Source of the DNA: Pseudophaeomoniella oleicola
Taxonomy: Eukaryota; Ascomycota; Eurotiomycetes; Phaeomoniellales; Phaeomoniellaceae
DNA: 64,000 nt
Direction: 5' to 3'
NCBI GenBank assembly: GCA_003868215.1
Contig: QWDQ01000032.1
Location: 124,001 to 188,000 of the forward strand
The notes below the pieces were generated by a model that did no database searches, was not told the origin of the DNA, and was given only the letters and a program-made list of their open reading frames with translations. Positions 20,899-33,389 of the stretch are shown one piece after another; the first letter of the stretch is position 1; every line of letters begins with the position of its first letter. Position numbers and translations under genes: made by a program.

Positions 20899-23047
20899 TC
20901 ACTTCATCCGGCTGCTGACTACGTACTTTCCACCTAGCAATTCCGTGAAGGTGATAGTATCATTGCCCATGGCTGTTGGAACTATACGACCACCAGGCCC
21001 GTGGACGCTCAAGTTTCCATTGCTACTCGGCAAAACCAGCACTCCTGAAGTGCCACGAGGGGTCGTGAACGTCCCTGTCAAGGCGCCGTTGTCTGTTACT
21101 TGCCAACTCGCTGAAAAACGGCCGAGCGACGTCCTGTAGCTAGCTGTGACGTGCTTCAGTGTGCCCAACCTTGGTTGGATGAGCCATGATTTTCCAAGAG
21201 CAGCAGTGAGCTGAATGCCAGCGCTGTAGAATGAAAGGGCAGAGGTAGGGCCTGTAGCCCACCCATGAGCGTGGCTCACCCGAGCATCATTGTCATAAGG
21301 GGCGTAATGAAGGCTGCCGTTGGTGGAATACCCCTCGATGAAGGAGCTGTTCGTCATTCGGGGATCATCCAACATAAAGTCCGCCCACATGAACTCTATG
21401 AGCTCAATCGCTCTCTCGGGGTGTCCGGCAAGAAAGTGCGCCTGAAGCTCAAATCCTGACGCGAAAGGTGAGATCGTTGGCCCGGCTTCTGGCGCTGGAG
21501 CTCCAAAAGGTCGAACCCAACGTTTCATTAGCGACTCACTGATAGCAGCGGCACGGTCATCGTCGACAATGCCGGCGATCACTGCCCAGGAGTTGCCGTC
21601 CTGCGGGTGAACAGCTGTTTCGGTTTGATTAGCATCGTTGTCGAAGAAGAGCTGCTCATCGGGGTCCCAGAGGCGCTCATTGATAGCGTCTCTGATACTG
21701 CTCATTGTGTCACTCCATACTTGAGTCTCAGATGTGTCATTCATTGCCGTTGCGAGCCTCAAGCTCATGTCTAAGATGTGGTACAGGATAGAGTTGGCCT
21801 GTACATTGGTATCCTAGTCAGCGATCATATGCATAATCTTGTTAGGACACGACATGAGCGAACCTCCACGTTATGACCTCCCATACCAGATCTCAACCAA
21901 TCATTGGAACTAGTGACGTTCGCCAAGCCAGAACTGTCAATTGTTCCTAAAGACCAAGCTATCGCGCTCTTGTATTGTGGCCAATAATGAGCCAGGTAAC
22001 TTGCGTCGCCGGTGTACGTATAGTAGTAGTAAAGGTCGAGAAGGGTGTATAGATGGTAGGTAAAGCTGAACGGAAAATAACGGCCTGGCATGGTGAATGG
22101 AAACCCTGCCCAGGGCAAGCGGCCATCGCTTTGCTGCAACGGAAACAAGGAATCAATACCATTCTTGATGCCATCAAGACTGTTCGTCGAAACGAATATT
22201 GATGGACCAGAGATGGCTATATCCCCCGGCCAGACAAGACGATCTCGTTTCGCTCCATCAGTGAGGACCGATGTGCCATCTGAGAGGGGACAATGTTAGA
22301 CATCGGCTTGACGAAAGCATTACGTTCAATAAGACTGGTGGCTCAGTCAAACTTACTGGCAACGGTACCGTTGTAGTACCAGTTGGTACCCGGTACCCCT
22401 AACGCATTTCCATACGCAGGATCCATACTACAGAGCTGATTGGTATAAGCACCAGCATACCAGACACGATTCACCTTTTCGCTGTCGCTGTGAAAATAAC
22501 CCTGATAGTCCCTGAGGTCCTGCATCTCTGGAGACGCCGTAAAGTTCACAGAAAGACCTCCGATAGTAACTGACCCTGTCGTGTTGTGCCATATAGACAA
22601 ATAGCGGAAGCCTCCCCGTTGATGTTCTTTCGTCGCAGCGTAGTTCCCTGTAGATCCAAGTTGGAACCAAAGGGGATCATCGAATAACGCAGCCGTTCCT
22701 GAATCGCAGTGGAATGGGCTAATCCACATTGAACTCTCCGTGAACGTGAACCCCAGATATTCGTCCTCTCCTGTTATAGCCAGGACATCGAATTGCACTG
22801 TGCCGCCAATGTTCTTTCCGAAATCCAAAGTCACCGTCGAATTGACTCCGCTCAACGAAATTCCCCCATTGTGATGGGTGGTGACCAAGGCATCAGGATT
22901 CGTAACATTACCGCTGCTACTGTAGACAGTTGCAGGAGTGACTGATCGAACATGAGGAGCGTATATATACTCCTGGAACTGGGCAGCTTTGACTGAGAGC
23001 GGGGTACAAGTAAACGCGAGAGCAACCTTCAGCAGCAGTCCAGGCAT
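20899..23047 (-). CDS. Secreted GH78-type alpha-L-rhamnosidase
   Basis: Exons on the minus strand are 22357-23047, 21864-22279 and 20899-21798, joining in frame to 668 aa. The protein resembles fungal GH78 rhamnosidases, which release terminal L-rhamnose from pectin (RG-I), saponins or flavonoid glycosides. After a signal peptide (MPGLLLKVALAFTCTPLSVK) come beta-sandwich modules, then an (alpha/alpha)6 barrel. The barrel has the segments GAKRDRLVWPGDIAIS, DGRLPWAGFPF and LLDLYYYYTYTGD, and ends with HAHGWATGPTSALSFY and a C-terminal beta domain. I chose the ATG at 23047 because it opens directly with a signal peptide. The frame is open to another ATG at 23266, which would add 73 residues and bury that segment as an internal membrane helix. 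Its neighbours suggest joint attack on plant side chains. Confidence 0.9.
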
Positions 23048-24005
23048 CGTGTTGGAGAATAATGACACCAGTAGCAGGAGGATGCAGAAGACAGACGAAA
23101 GCAAGAAGAGAGCTTTATATCGAAGTGTACCTCGAAGGCCATAATGCACTTGGAGGTCTCTCGAGTCCGTCTCACATCTCTGCCGTGAGCCTCCATTGAG
23201 ATTTCTTTCCAACAATAACACCGGTTTCGGGAGAATGCTGCGCCGGCTAGCACCTTTCTCCGCCATACCACTCACGCCAAGAGGAGATGATGACGGCCAA
23301 GACGGTCATGCTGTATCCCCACGGCAGCGGGGTGAGGGGATTGAACTTCCTCTTCCAAAATCGTGATCAGTAGCCCGTACAGCCACTATATCGGGACAGC
23401 TATTGCCGAACCTGCACAAGGATCAATAGCAAGATGATCAAAGTCAAGTACACGCTACCCCACGGGGTAAAAGGCATCTGCGGGGAATGACTGTCGATCA
23501 ACAGGGAAAGGAAGATCCATTGTCGTGGGAAGGAGTCTGGGGAGCATGAGTCCATACCGCAGAAAAGCATTATAGGTATCTCACTGAACTTACGAATGCT
23601 CGCCTTGAATTATTGAGAAGAAGGCATTGACAATATCAAAACAAAGACTTACAATCTAGATAGTAGGTATGTGAGAAGGAATGGACTTCTACCCCTGAGC
23701 CTTTGCCCCTCTTTGTTCAGCGTCCCTGCATGAAGCATGAGAATTGATGTCAACCAGACCTCGGCAAGCACATCATCTTTGATATCATAGAATTTTCTCA
23801 CCTGGTACTGCAGTTGGGCTACGCTGATCGGGTTGGCACATGTACTTGATGCAATCAATATGTTATTACATTACTTGGTCGTAATGATACAATGGCCTAT
23901 GCGAGAAGTGGAATTTGCTTTTGATACGCAATTTACGGCTTGTTCTACCGACTTTCTAGTTGATAGATACCTGCTCATACATCCCTTCGTCTTCATCATC
24001 ATCCA
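23048..24005. other. Intergenic, upstream of GH78 gene
   Basis: 958 bp without a recognised gene. It holds the promoter of the rhamnosidase gene and the 3' end of the aldo-keto reductase gene. GGCTAG (XlnR-core-like) lies at 23245-23250. Confidence 0.5.
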
Positions 24006-25375
<1,370 letters not shown>

Positions 25376-25884
25376 GGCTGCAGTACTAAAACGGGAGCCT
25401 TTTGAGAATTGGTATTGGAGCTGATTGAATCTGCTGATTGCTTTCATCTCTCTCTATCTCTGATTTGTTCTTTTCATCTCTTTTCATCTTTGGGCAGATG
25501 CTATGATATATATACAGATCAGTCATGTTGGACGTTGACCTCTACTCGACATCATCATCATCATCATCATCATTATCATGATTATTCATCTCGGACTTGT
25601 GACAATGCATCGGAGATAGGCCTTAAAAGTGTACAGTCAGCAGAGCTCTCTCTCTAATTGTGGGGAACTTGTTTGTGGGGACGTTTTTCTCGCGATAGTT
25701 GAACGAAGAAGCGAAGTGATCTTACTATGGCTACAGTACCTGGACAGGCGTTGTACTAGCAGCCAATTGGTACATTGAGGCGAGCAGCTCACCAGTCTCT
25801 AACCTGATGCTATAGTGGGACAGTCTCAAGAAAATGTGCTGACATCTTTGACGTATAATCATCCATACATCCATATCATTCGCC
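25376..25884. promoter_or_regulatory. Divergent promoter region, reductase and jip5
   Basis: 509 bp between two divergent starts. TATATATA at 25507-25514 lies about 132 bp from the reductase start. An eight-unit CAT microsatellite occupies 25550-25573. No coding sequence. Confidence 0.6.
25550..25573. repeat. CAT trinucleotide microsatellite (8 units)
   Basis: Eight perfect CAT units in the divergent promoter region. Confidence 0.9.
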
Positions 25885-27303
25885 ATGTTCGAGAACATTT
25901 GTTCTCTCCCACTCACCTCAGACCTTTTCGCGCAGGTAATCCATCCGACACTTCCCATTCTCACTGTCGGTCTCAGCGCAGGTCACGTTCATACCTACAA
26001 ACTCCCTGATCCCAATGCCGTATCATCTTCGCCTTCACCGGAACTCCAGTCCTCTTCAGAAGAGGGGAATATAATTTCATATGACGGGGTCCCTCGCCGT
26101 TCTAGCTTGAGAAGAACATCCTCTGCTTCGGCCGCTAGTGATAGCGGGTTTGGGGTTGTAGAAACTGCATGGAGGACCAGGAGACATAAGGGTAGCTGCA
26201 GAGCGTTGGCGTACACACCAGATGGCGAGACACTATTCAGTGCCGGGACAGATGGACTGGTCAAAGCAGCCACAGCAGAAGATGGGCGGGTGATCACTAA
26301 GATTGCGATTCCAGAGGATGATAATGGGTGAGCACCACAAATCACAACGCCATACATCGGCCACTGACCCTATGTCTATAGCATGGCCGACCACCCAACC
26401 CATCTCCACGTCCTGACACCTCAGCATCTCCTCCTTGCTACTGATAGCTCAGCCGTTCACTTCTACGACCTCCGCTCATCAGCGTCGACTCTCACCATAT
26501 CTCACAAGCCCACAGCTACCCACCACCCGCATCCTTCCTTTCTATCGTCTTTGACTCCCTTGCCACCGTCAGAAGCTTCTACATCTGGGTTTCCCAAACA
26601 ATTCGTTTCTACTGGCGGTACTACACTTGCAGTCACAGATCTACGTCGAGGTGTTCTCATGCAGTCAGAAGATCAGGAGGAAGAACTCACTACGTCTGTC
26701 TTTGTCTCCGGTCTCAAGAAAGGCGGTACCTCTAAGGGAGAAAAGGTCGTAGTAGGGGACGGCTCAGGAGTCCTAACTCTATGGGAACGTGGTGTCTGGG
26801 ATGATCAGGATGAACGCATCATCCTCGATCGTGGAGGCGAAGGTATAGAATCTCTTACTACAATTCCCGAGAACGCCACAAGTCGGCCACAAGGCGAGCA
26901 CAAGCTCGTTGCCGCCGGCCTCAGCGACGGACGCATCAAATTCGTGCGCCTTGGCATGAACAAAGTCATCCACGAATGGGACATCAAACATGATGATGTC
27001 GAAGGTGCCGTGGCCCTTGATTTCGACATCGGCGGCCGGATGGTCAGCGGAGGCGGTGAAACGGTCAAGATTTGGAGAGAAACAGTCAACCCGATCCCAT
27101 CAGCTGCAAACGGTATTGGATCGAAACGCATGGTCGGTTCTGATAGCGATGATGGTGGTGACGACTCAGAACAAGAGGTTGAGAGTAGTGACGATGAAAG
27201 CCCCAAGAACGTGGATAAGAAGCGAAGAAAAAGGAAGAGGGGAAGAGGAAAGGACCGATCCGGCGGACAGCATCTTACAGGCGCATTCAAAGGTTTGGTT
27301 TGA
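25885..27303 (+). CDS. jip5: WD-repeat protein Jip5
   Basis: Exons 25885-26327 and 26382-27303 (54-nt intron) join to 454 aa. Jip5 is a nucleolar WD40 protein linked to 60S ribosomal-subunit biogenesis. The family opening [17 protein letters not shown] is present, followed by propeller blades. Examples are [70 protein letters not shown] and [34 protein letters not shown] is also seen. The C-terminal tail is acidic ([20 protein letters not shown]) and then strongly basic ([12 protein letters not shown]), the latter a likely nuclear/nucleolar signal. The length is usual for fungal orthologues. It is divergent from the reductase gene and convergent with the transcription-factor gene. Confidence 0.95.
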
Positions 27304-28318
27304 ATTGAAAGAAAAAGTTTCCATTACGCAGCGCCTTCTTCTCACACATCTGCTTCGTTTCTCTGGGAATCAACATGACAAAGAAAAAGGGGGCAGCATC
27401 ACGCCTTACGACTGTCATCTCTCCCTACCATTTCCCGGTGCTCAATAATACAGCACACACACGATATCAAACACTCTCAACCCCGCAAATCCAATGTCTC
27501 CTCAGAGAACCAACAAACCAACTCATCACAAAAGGAATAAGGAGACAAAGGGAGCTAAAGAGAAAACCATCCCTTCTCATCATCCCTCCCTCCACTCGAA
27601 TATTTGACGATACGTTTATGCGCCATGTACAAACAAGAATATAGACAAAGCGCCTGATCATAAAGGGAGAGATAAGTAGGCATTTGAGCGCTTAACGCCC
27701 TATCCCCCTTTATATACTTACCTCCTAAGGTAGGTATGTAGGTGGTAGATGTAAAATAGCATATACTCCCGTATGTATGCATACCTACGCTCACCTTGCT
27801 CACTCATCCACTCAATGTTTCTTTTGATGGTAGTAGTACTTGGTAATCATATTGTAGCAGACCGCTCACTACCTGAACTTAATCTAGGTGCGTTGCTACC
27901 TGAGGGGGAAAACTAACTAGCTAATCTCTGACCTTTTGCATGCTACCTTTTCTGATTTGATCGAGTGATATCGATGGTTTTCCTTTTTGATCGCCGTGTT
28001 TGTTGTCCTTGTTCGTCGGAAGGTGTGATCTTACAGGGTATCATTGTTGTTTGGTGGAAAAGGAAAAAAGAAGAGCAAAAAGGACGAATAAACGCAGACG
28101 AAAAAGCAAATGAACCCCATTGATCCACCTGAACCCTTTGCCCTGACCTGTTTGGTATCGCCTCCTAAGCACCAGTATTACTCTCAGCCATGTTTGAAAA
28201 TTGAAAAAAAAAAAAGCCCTAGACCCCCACTAGAAATGTTGTCTTAATACTCATACATTCGGTGTAAGAAAATGTGCCCATCTGGGTATGCTCAGCCAGT
28301 GATGACTTGCGATTTGTC
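27304..28318. other. Convergent 3' intergenic region
   Basis: About 1 kb between the ends of jip5 and the C2H2 transcription-factor gene. No gene is seen. An imperfect inverted repeat lies near 27716-27739 (ATACTTACCT ... AGGTAGGTAT), and an A-run near 28203-28214. Confidence 0.55.
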
Positions 28319-30850
28319 TCATTCCATAACGTTGACGCCCTCATTCTTGACCTCGGAATTGTTTCCTTCGGCCCGGAAACGGAACTCTGGACCGGAAGAG
28401 AGGACTTGCAGGATCGAGCTGAACTTCTTCGAAATTCCCCAATGTCCGACGAAAGAGAGCCTATCACTCAATCGAAGAGTGATGTCTCTTCCTGATCCTC
28501 CCCAGTTGGCATGAGGTGTCTCAATAGACAGAGTTGCAGCAACAAGGTCAAATTCAGGGAATGTCAATCCGTCCATACCGTCTAGATAATGAGATGGACC
28601 AAACTCAGCATGTGCCATAGCAGCAAGCCCTGCGATGTACAATGCCCGAGGAACGTGAATTGCAGGTTCACGACCGTATGGTATGTTGTTGACATAGTGT
28701 TCAATGAGGACAGCGTGTGTAAGGCAGCGTTGTGCAAGTTCGGAGTTTGCCCATTGCAGGCCTGACGGCTGGAATGTTGAGGCGACTTCGACACCGTTCT
28801 TGCCCAGCGCATTCTCGAGCATGTGAAAGTCAACCAACAGATTGATAAATGTTGCGTGCCACAGGATTGGTAGACGGAAGCGGTCGTTGTTTTGAACTTG
28901 GGGATTGCCACAGAATCGGCTGTAGAAGTCCATCAGCTGACCGGTGAGCTCTTGCACTTTGACTTCATCATAAGAGCCTTTCGCCCGAGCCTCATCGATG
29001 CTTGCGTTGATGGTTTCAAGAATAGTAGTGGCGGCAAATCGACTGATAGATTCACCGCGCGTCGCATAGTGTTCGAATGCTTGGTCGAAGGAATTGGACG
29101 ATGACAAATTGCGGTATGTCGGATATTTGGCCTGAATCAGATCCAACCATTCATGGCTAGACCAAGCACTGAAGAGTTCTTCTGGAGCCATCTGTGGAAG
29201 AGCAGCGATATCGGTCGTGACCGAGGGTCCACGGGCGTACAAATTGGCCAGTTCTGCGTCTAGAATGCGAAGACCGTGCAAGGCTCGAATTCTTTCTTCT
29301 TTCTGTATCCAGGTTTGCCAAATCTGGTCAAGTTCCTCATCTGACAGAGCAATTTCCCGGTCCAAAGACTTGAGAGTGTCCTGCATGTCAATCGGACCAA
29401 TGCTAGCGGCCCATGTGGCAAGGATAGCGTGTGTTGATTCAACCCGCATCATGTTCTCACCCGATCCCGATAGGAATGTGAAGAGTGCAGACAGGAGGCC
29501 AGCCTGGATGACTGCAAAGTCAATAGTCTCACCAGTGCTCACATCCCACTTCCATTCGATCTCAAGAGACTTCTGCAAGCACTTGAAATACTCGGGCAGG
29601 CCAAGAGTCGGACGGGGCGGTACAGACAGTCTGCCAATTGTGAACATCGCCAAAGCCAGCAGCTTCTTCTGCGAAGGACGGAAGGTTGGCATGTGGACAA
29701 CTGGGAAGATCTTGCCATAGTCTGTGAAGAAGGATGAGATGCATGCCATCACCTGAGTGTTGCTTGTCTCGTCATAGGCAGGGGGTGGTGGCAGAATGAG
29801 ATCTTGGTTGTCGGTATTATCGTACCAATACTGGTTTGGCACATACTGTTGCGAGACATCTTCAGGCTTCATCTTTGTCGGCGCCTCTGGGTCATGTTGA
29901 ATTTCAGCTTCGACGCCAGTAATGAAGTCCTTGATAAGAGCATTGACGGCTCCCAGCTCTTCTTCGCCCAACACAGCATGCAATCTACTGAGATGTGCAG
30001 AGAGATCGACGGGCTGGCTTATTTGCTGAAACGATGGATAATGCAAACCAGGAGCTTGCGGATGTTGGCCAGCTTGATATTGCTGTGCCATCTGATTTGC
30101 AGCATTTGCATTCATGGTAGCTTCACCCTGGGCTGCCGTCATCGACAGCATCGGATCAAGCGCTTCACCTGAAAAGTCTTGCATCATGTGTGGGGACTCG
30201 GCTTGACCGGTAGGGAAGCTTGGAAGCGAGTCAGCAAAGTTTTGATGTGCCTCTGGGGAGCCGTCTTGAGCGTTCGAAGTGAATGACGGATGAGATTGTG
30301 GCAAGCTCAGCAACACAGAAGCAGCTTCGGTGTGTCTGTCAGGAACATTCTGGCCGTACTGCTGCACACTCTGCATGCCTTGGACGTCAATTGGTGGATA
30401 GCCATGATATGGGTTGAAGTCAGGCAAGGGTTGTTGTTGGACTGGTTGCGCATTCTGTTGAGCCTGGCCATTTTGAGTCTGTCGGTTGACCTGCGGCATC
30501 AACGCGCGACGAGCTTGTGTCACAGATGAAGCAGGCGGTGGCCCCTCGACACCGTGCGATCGCCAATGGCGTAAGAGAGTGTCACTATCGCGCTGAGGTC
30601 AGTTTGTCATCCTCATAGTGGAGATCGGCGCAAGTGAGGTTTGCGGCAAAACGCGACAAACGCGACAGGTCCTACAACTACAACAACAACGAGGGTCAAC
30701 TTACTTTCTCGAGAATGACTTGTTGCAAACATTGCAAGTGAAGGGCTTGTCCTTCGTGTGCGACCTGATGTGACGCTCGAGATGCTCGGTTTTGCCGAAC
30801 ACCTTCTCACAGATGTGACATCTCCTGTCGGGCCTCGGACGAGGAGGCAT
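28319..30850 (-). CDS. C2H2 zinc-finger transcription factor with fungal regulatory domain
   Basis: Exons 30705-30850 and 28319-30584 join to 803 aa. Two N-terminal C2H2 fingers are seen: C11/C14/H27/H31 and C39/C42/H55/H59. The sole intron falls inside the second finger. The correct acceptor is GATAG at 30585-30586, which restores SFSRNDTLLRHWRSH; the CAG eight bases earlier would shift the frame. A Gln/Pro-rich stretch follows to about residue 290. The middle and end resemble the fungal-specific transcription-factor middle homology region (FFTDYGKIFPVVHMPTF, then a long helical segment through YGREPAIHVPRALY). This layout is that of the AmdX/Klf1-like class of nuclear regulators. The target genes cannot be read from the sequence. 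Confidence 0.9.
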
Positions 30851-32435
30851 CGTGAAGAAGCCCACCGCAAGGCGACTCAACTTTCAAGTACAACCTTCGA
30901 GCAAGCTTGATGTGGAGAAGTGGGACGTGGGACGATGAGGCGAGGCTTTTCTTTGCGAAAGTGGTGATGATGATTGAGAAAGTCCCACAAAGAGCTGGGG
31001 AAGGATTGTGGTTGTGGTGATGGCAGATGGAGACGATGAGGTGGAGAGAGTTCAGATGTTGTTTTTTTTTCTCGGGGGAAGGAGGCTGGAGTGTGTCCGG
31101 TAATGGTAATCGCGACTCGGTGACCGGAAAAGCTGTTGATCCGGTCATCAACGGTTATTCCCGGCAGTAACCGGAAACGGAAATGGAATTTACGACGATA
31201 ACTGTTTTAGGGGATCGACATCGACTTCGATAGCCTTGACTCCAGCTCCATCTCAAAAGAATGAGCGATGCCACCCACCATTCCGGTTCAGGCGGTATGG
31301 CCTTGATGAGCTGGTGTATACTTCCTGTGAGCAGTGCGCCAGCAACATATTGGATGAGCTTGCCCGTCGTCAAGCCCTCACCGCCCCTTGGACTGCAACG
31401 GCCTGAGACTGGGAATAACCGTCTGCTCGTGTCCTGACGAAAGACCACAGCCATGTCTGGGCTTTTGTGGTAGCCGCTGGTCCTTCTGGCCAGGTTTGCT
31501 TACCGTGGTCCGAGGACTGAAAAGACAAATTAGTCCGGATTGGATGGTGAAGCTGCTGCTGTCATCCCTCATGAGAGCGGGAAAGGGTTCTCAAAGCTGC
31601 TGGAGAAATGAGCTCGTGATGATACAGCAGCTTTTGGATGCCTGGATGTTTGCCAGTACTAATATATAGATACATCTCCTTGTACCCCTTCTCTCAACGG
31701 AAAGAAGGTGGATAGCCGAAGTGGCTTACCGTACCTGCTCTAGTCATCTAGTATCAGGGACTTCTCCCGGTAAGCTACAAGAAGGCAGTTTGCTTGTTGT
31801 CTTGGTTGGCTATGTTTGGGTCCTCGGCGGCCCTCAAGTCTCTCTGCAACGTTGTCAGCGCTGCTCGATTGAGGTTGGTTGTGATGATGGTGATGAACGA
31901 TGCGAGGCTCATGGCCTCTGGGAGGGTCTTGCTTCCACGTACCTCTTGAGCGAGGGGCAGCTGGTGCTGTCTGAAATCTTCCTCGTGAGCTGTCTCGCTG
32001 AGGGAGTCATCGTCCGGGCCAGCTCCTCGAGTACCTCTCAGCGTTCAGTCTCCTATCTTGGCTCAATATATGTGAGCTGTGAGAGACTTCTGGGCATTTG
32101 CTGTGCTCGTGGGCTGTTAAAAGGGCACAGACGAAGTTGATAAAGAGATTGGAAAGGCTTGAAATACGAGGAAAGAGAAAGTATCGTGGGACGGAGAAGG
32201 CTTTGTTGCCTATGAAGCCCTATTCGATCTTAGCGCCTTTTTAGCGCACGGACCACTACCTGATATACGACAGCGAGGGGCCTACAATACCAGAAACCAA
32301 AGTCCTGGGGAGTTATTATTTGTTCATTCCTACTGTCCCTGTAGCAGGCTTTCAACTCTTTCTCTCAAGCCTCTCAAAGAATCAGCAAACGTAGCAGACA
32401 AAGCATCTAGAAGCATCATCAGACATCTATGTCAG
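30851..32435. other. Long divergent intergenic region
   Basis: 1.6 kb between the leftward transcription-factor gene and a rightward unknown gene. Its open frames lack recognisable domains or ATG starts, and I treat it as promoter and leader DNA. Long leaders are common for fungal regulators. Confidence 0.55.
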
Positions 32436-33253
32436 ATGCCAGACCGGTACTTCTCTGATGCCAGCTCTAGCACTTCTGATAGCTCAGATTCGGATTCTAC
32501 AATCCCACAAATGGCCCAAAATCAGCAGCAAGCTACTCATGCTGGCGCTGCGAGTAGAGTCGTAACAACATCGACCACTTCCCTTCAAGCAGCCGCCCCT
32601 ACCACGTCCAGCTCCTACGCCAGCACTACTCATGATGCTGCAGAGGCTCGACGAGAAGTTCGCAACGGGTATTCTCGCCGCTATCAAGCTTCTCTCAAGA
32701 CCTCCCGAGAGGCACTTCTCGCCGTGATCCCAAGCGGATTCCAACCCAGCCAAGACACCAGAGGCTCACTACTGACTCGCACCATGGATGCAGCCACTGA
32801 ATACGTCAGGTAAGCTCCTCCTGCTCTCTCTCTCTCAACCTCATCTTCGTCATTGGACATTACACTAACTCCTCCTTTTCTTGATGCTAGGGCTCGAGCA
32901 ACCCACGACAATCACCTCGTAACAGAAGCGATGATCTTGCATCGGGACGTTCCACCTCAATTCCAATTCAAGGGTCTTGATAAGCCCACTGAAGATCCGG
33001 TCGTAACAGCCATGAGACAGGCCCATGAGTACATCGAGTAAGTTTGAACACTCGTCTGCCTACAATCCTATCTGCTGGCGGCCGCTAAATACGTTCCAGG
33101 TTCCTGCAGCATCGTGTTCAGAGGTTGGAAGAAGAGAGGAGGTCAGAACTTGCGGCAGTCTCGGGAAGAGGGGATGTGAATGATGATGAGTGCGACGGCG
33201 ACAACGAGGAGGAAGAGGATGATCATGATCATGAGGAAATGGATATGAATTGA
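32436..33253 (+). CDS. Small Ser-rich protein with acidic tail, unknown function
   Basis: Exons 32436-32809, 32891-33037 and 33100-33253 join to 224 aa; the donors are GTAAGC and GTAAGT. The first 70 residues are Ser/Thr/Ala-rich and probably disordered. The middle (about 70-190) is charged and helical: RREVRNGYSRRYQASLKTSR, a TMDAATEYVRARATHDNHLV run, and HEYIEFLQHRVQRLEEERR, which may be coiled coil. The C-terminus is acidic (DDECDGDNEEEEDDHDHEEM). I recognise no family. The consistent frame across three exons and the change of composition from exon to exon support a real gene. It ends 136 bp from the end of ame1. Confidence 0.75.
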
Positions 33254-33389
33254 GGGATATCGAAAGTCATTGACGGAGGGTCCATCCATGGCCCAAGTAT
33301 GTATCATAGAATCATAATCATCATGATTGCCTCAGAGTTAATGATGCAACGAAATCCAATGAAATCCCAACCCAAAAGAGCAAAAAGGC

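Noticed and set aside
23048-23266. Upstream ATG extension of the rhamnosidase gene
   Set aside because: It would place the signal peptide as an internal helix; the start at 23047 gives a normal secreted enzyme.
30593-30598. CAG acceptor candidate in the transcription-factor intron
   Set aside because: It breaks the frame and the second zinc finger; the GATAG acceptor eight bases later restores C-X12-H spacing.
31721-32140. 139-codon open frame on the plus strand
   Set aside because: It starts with GTG, not ATG, and has no domain; it lies in the leader/promoter of the next gene.
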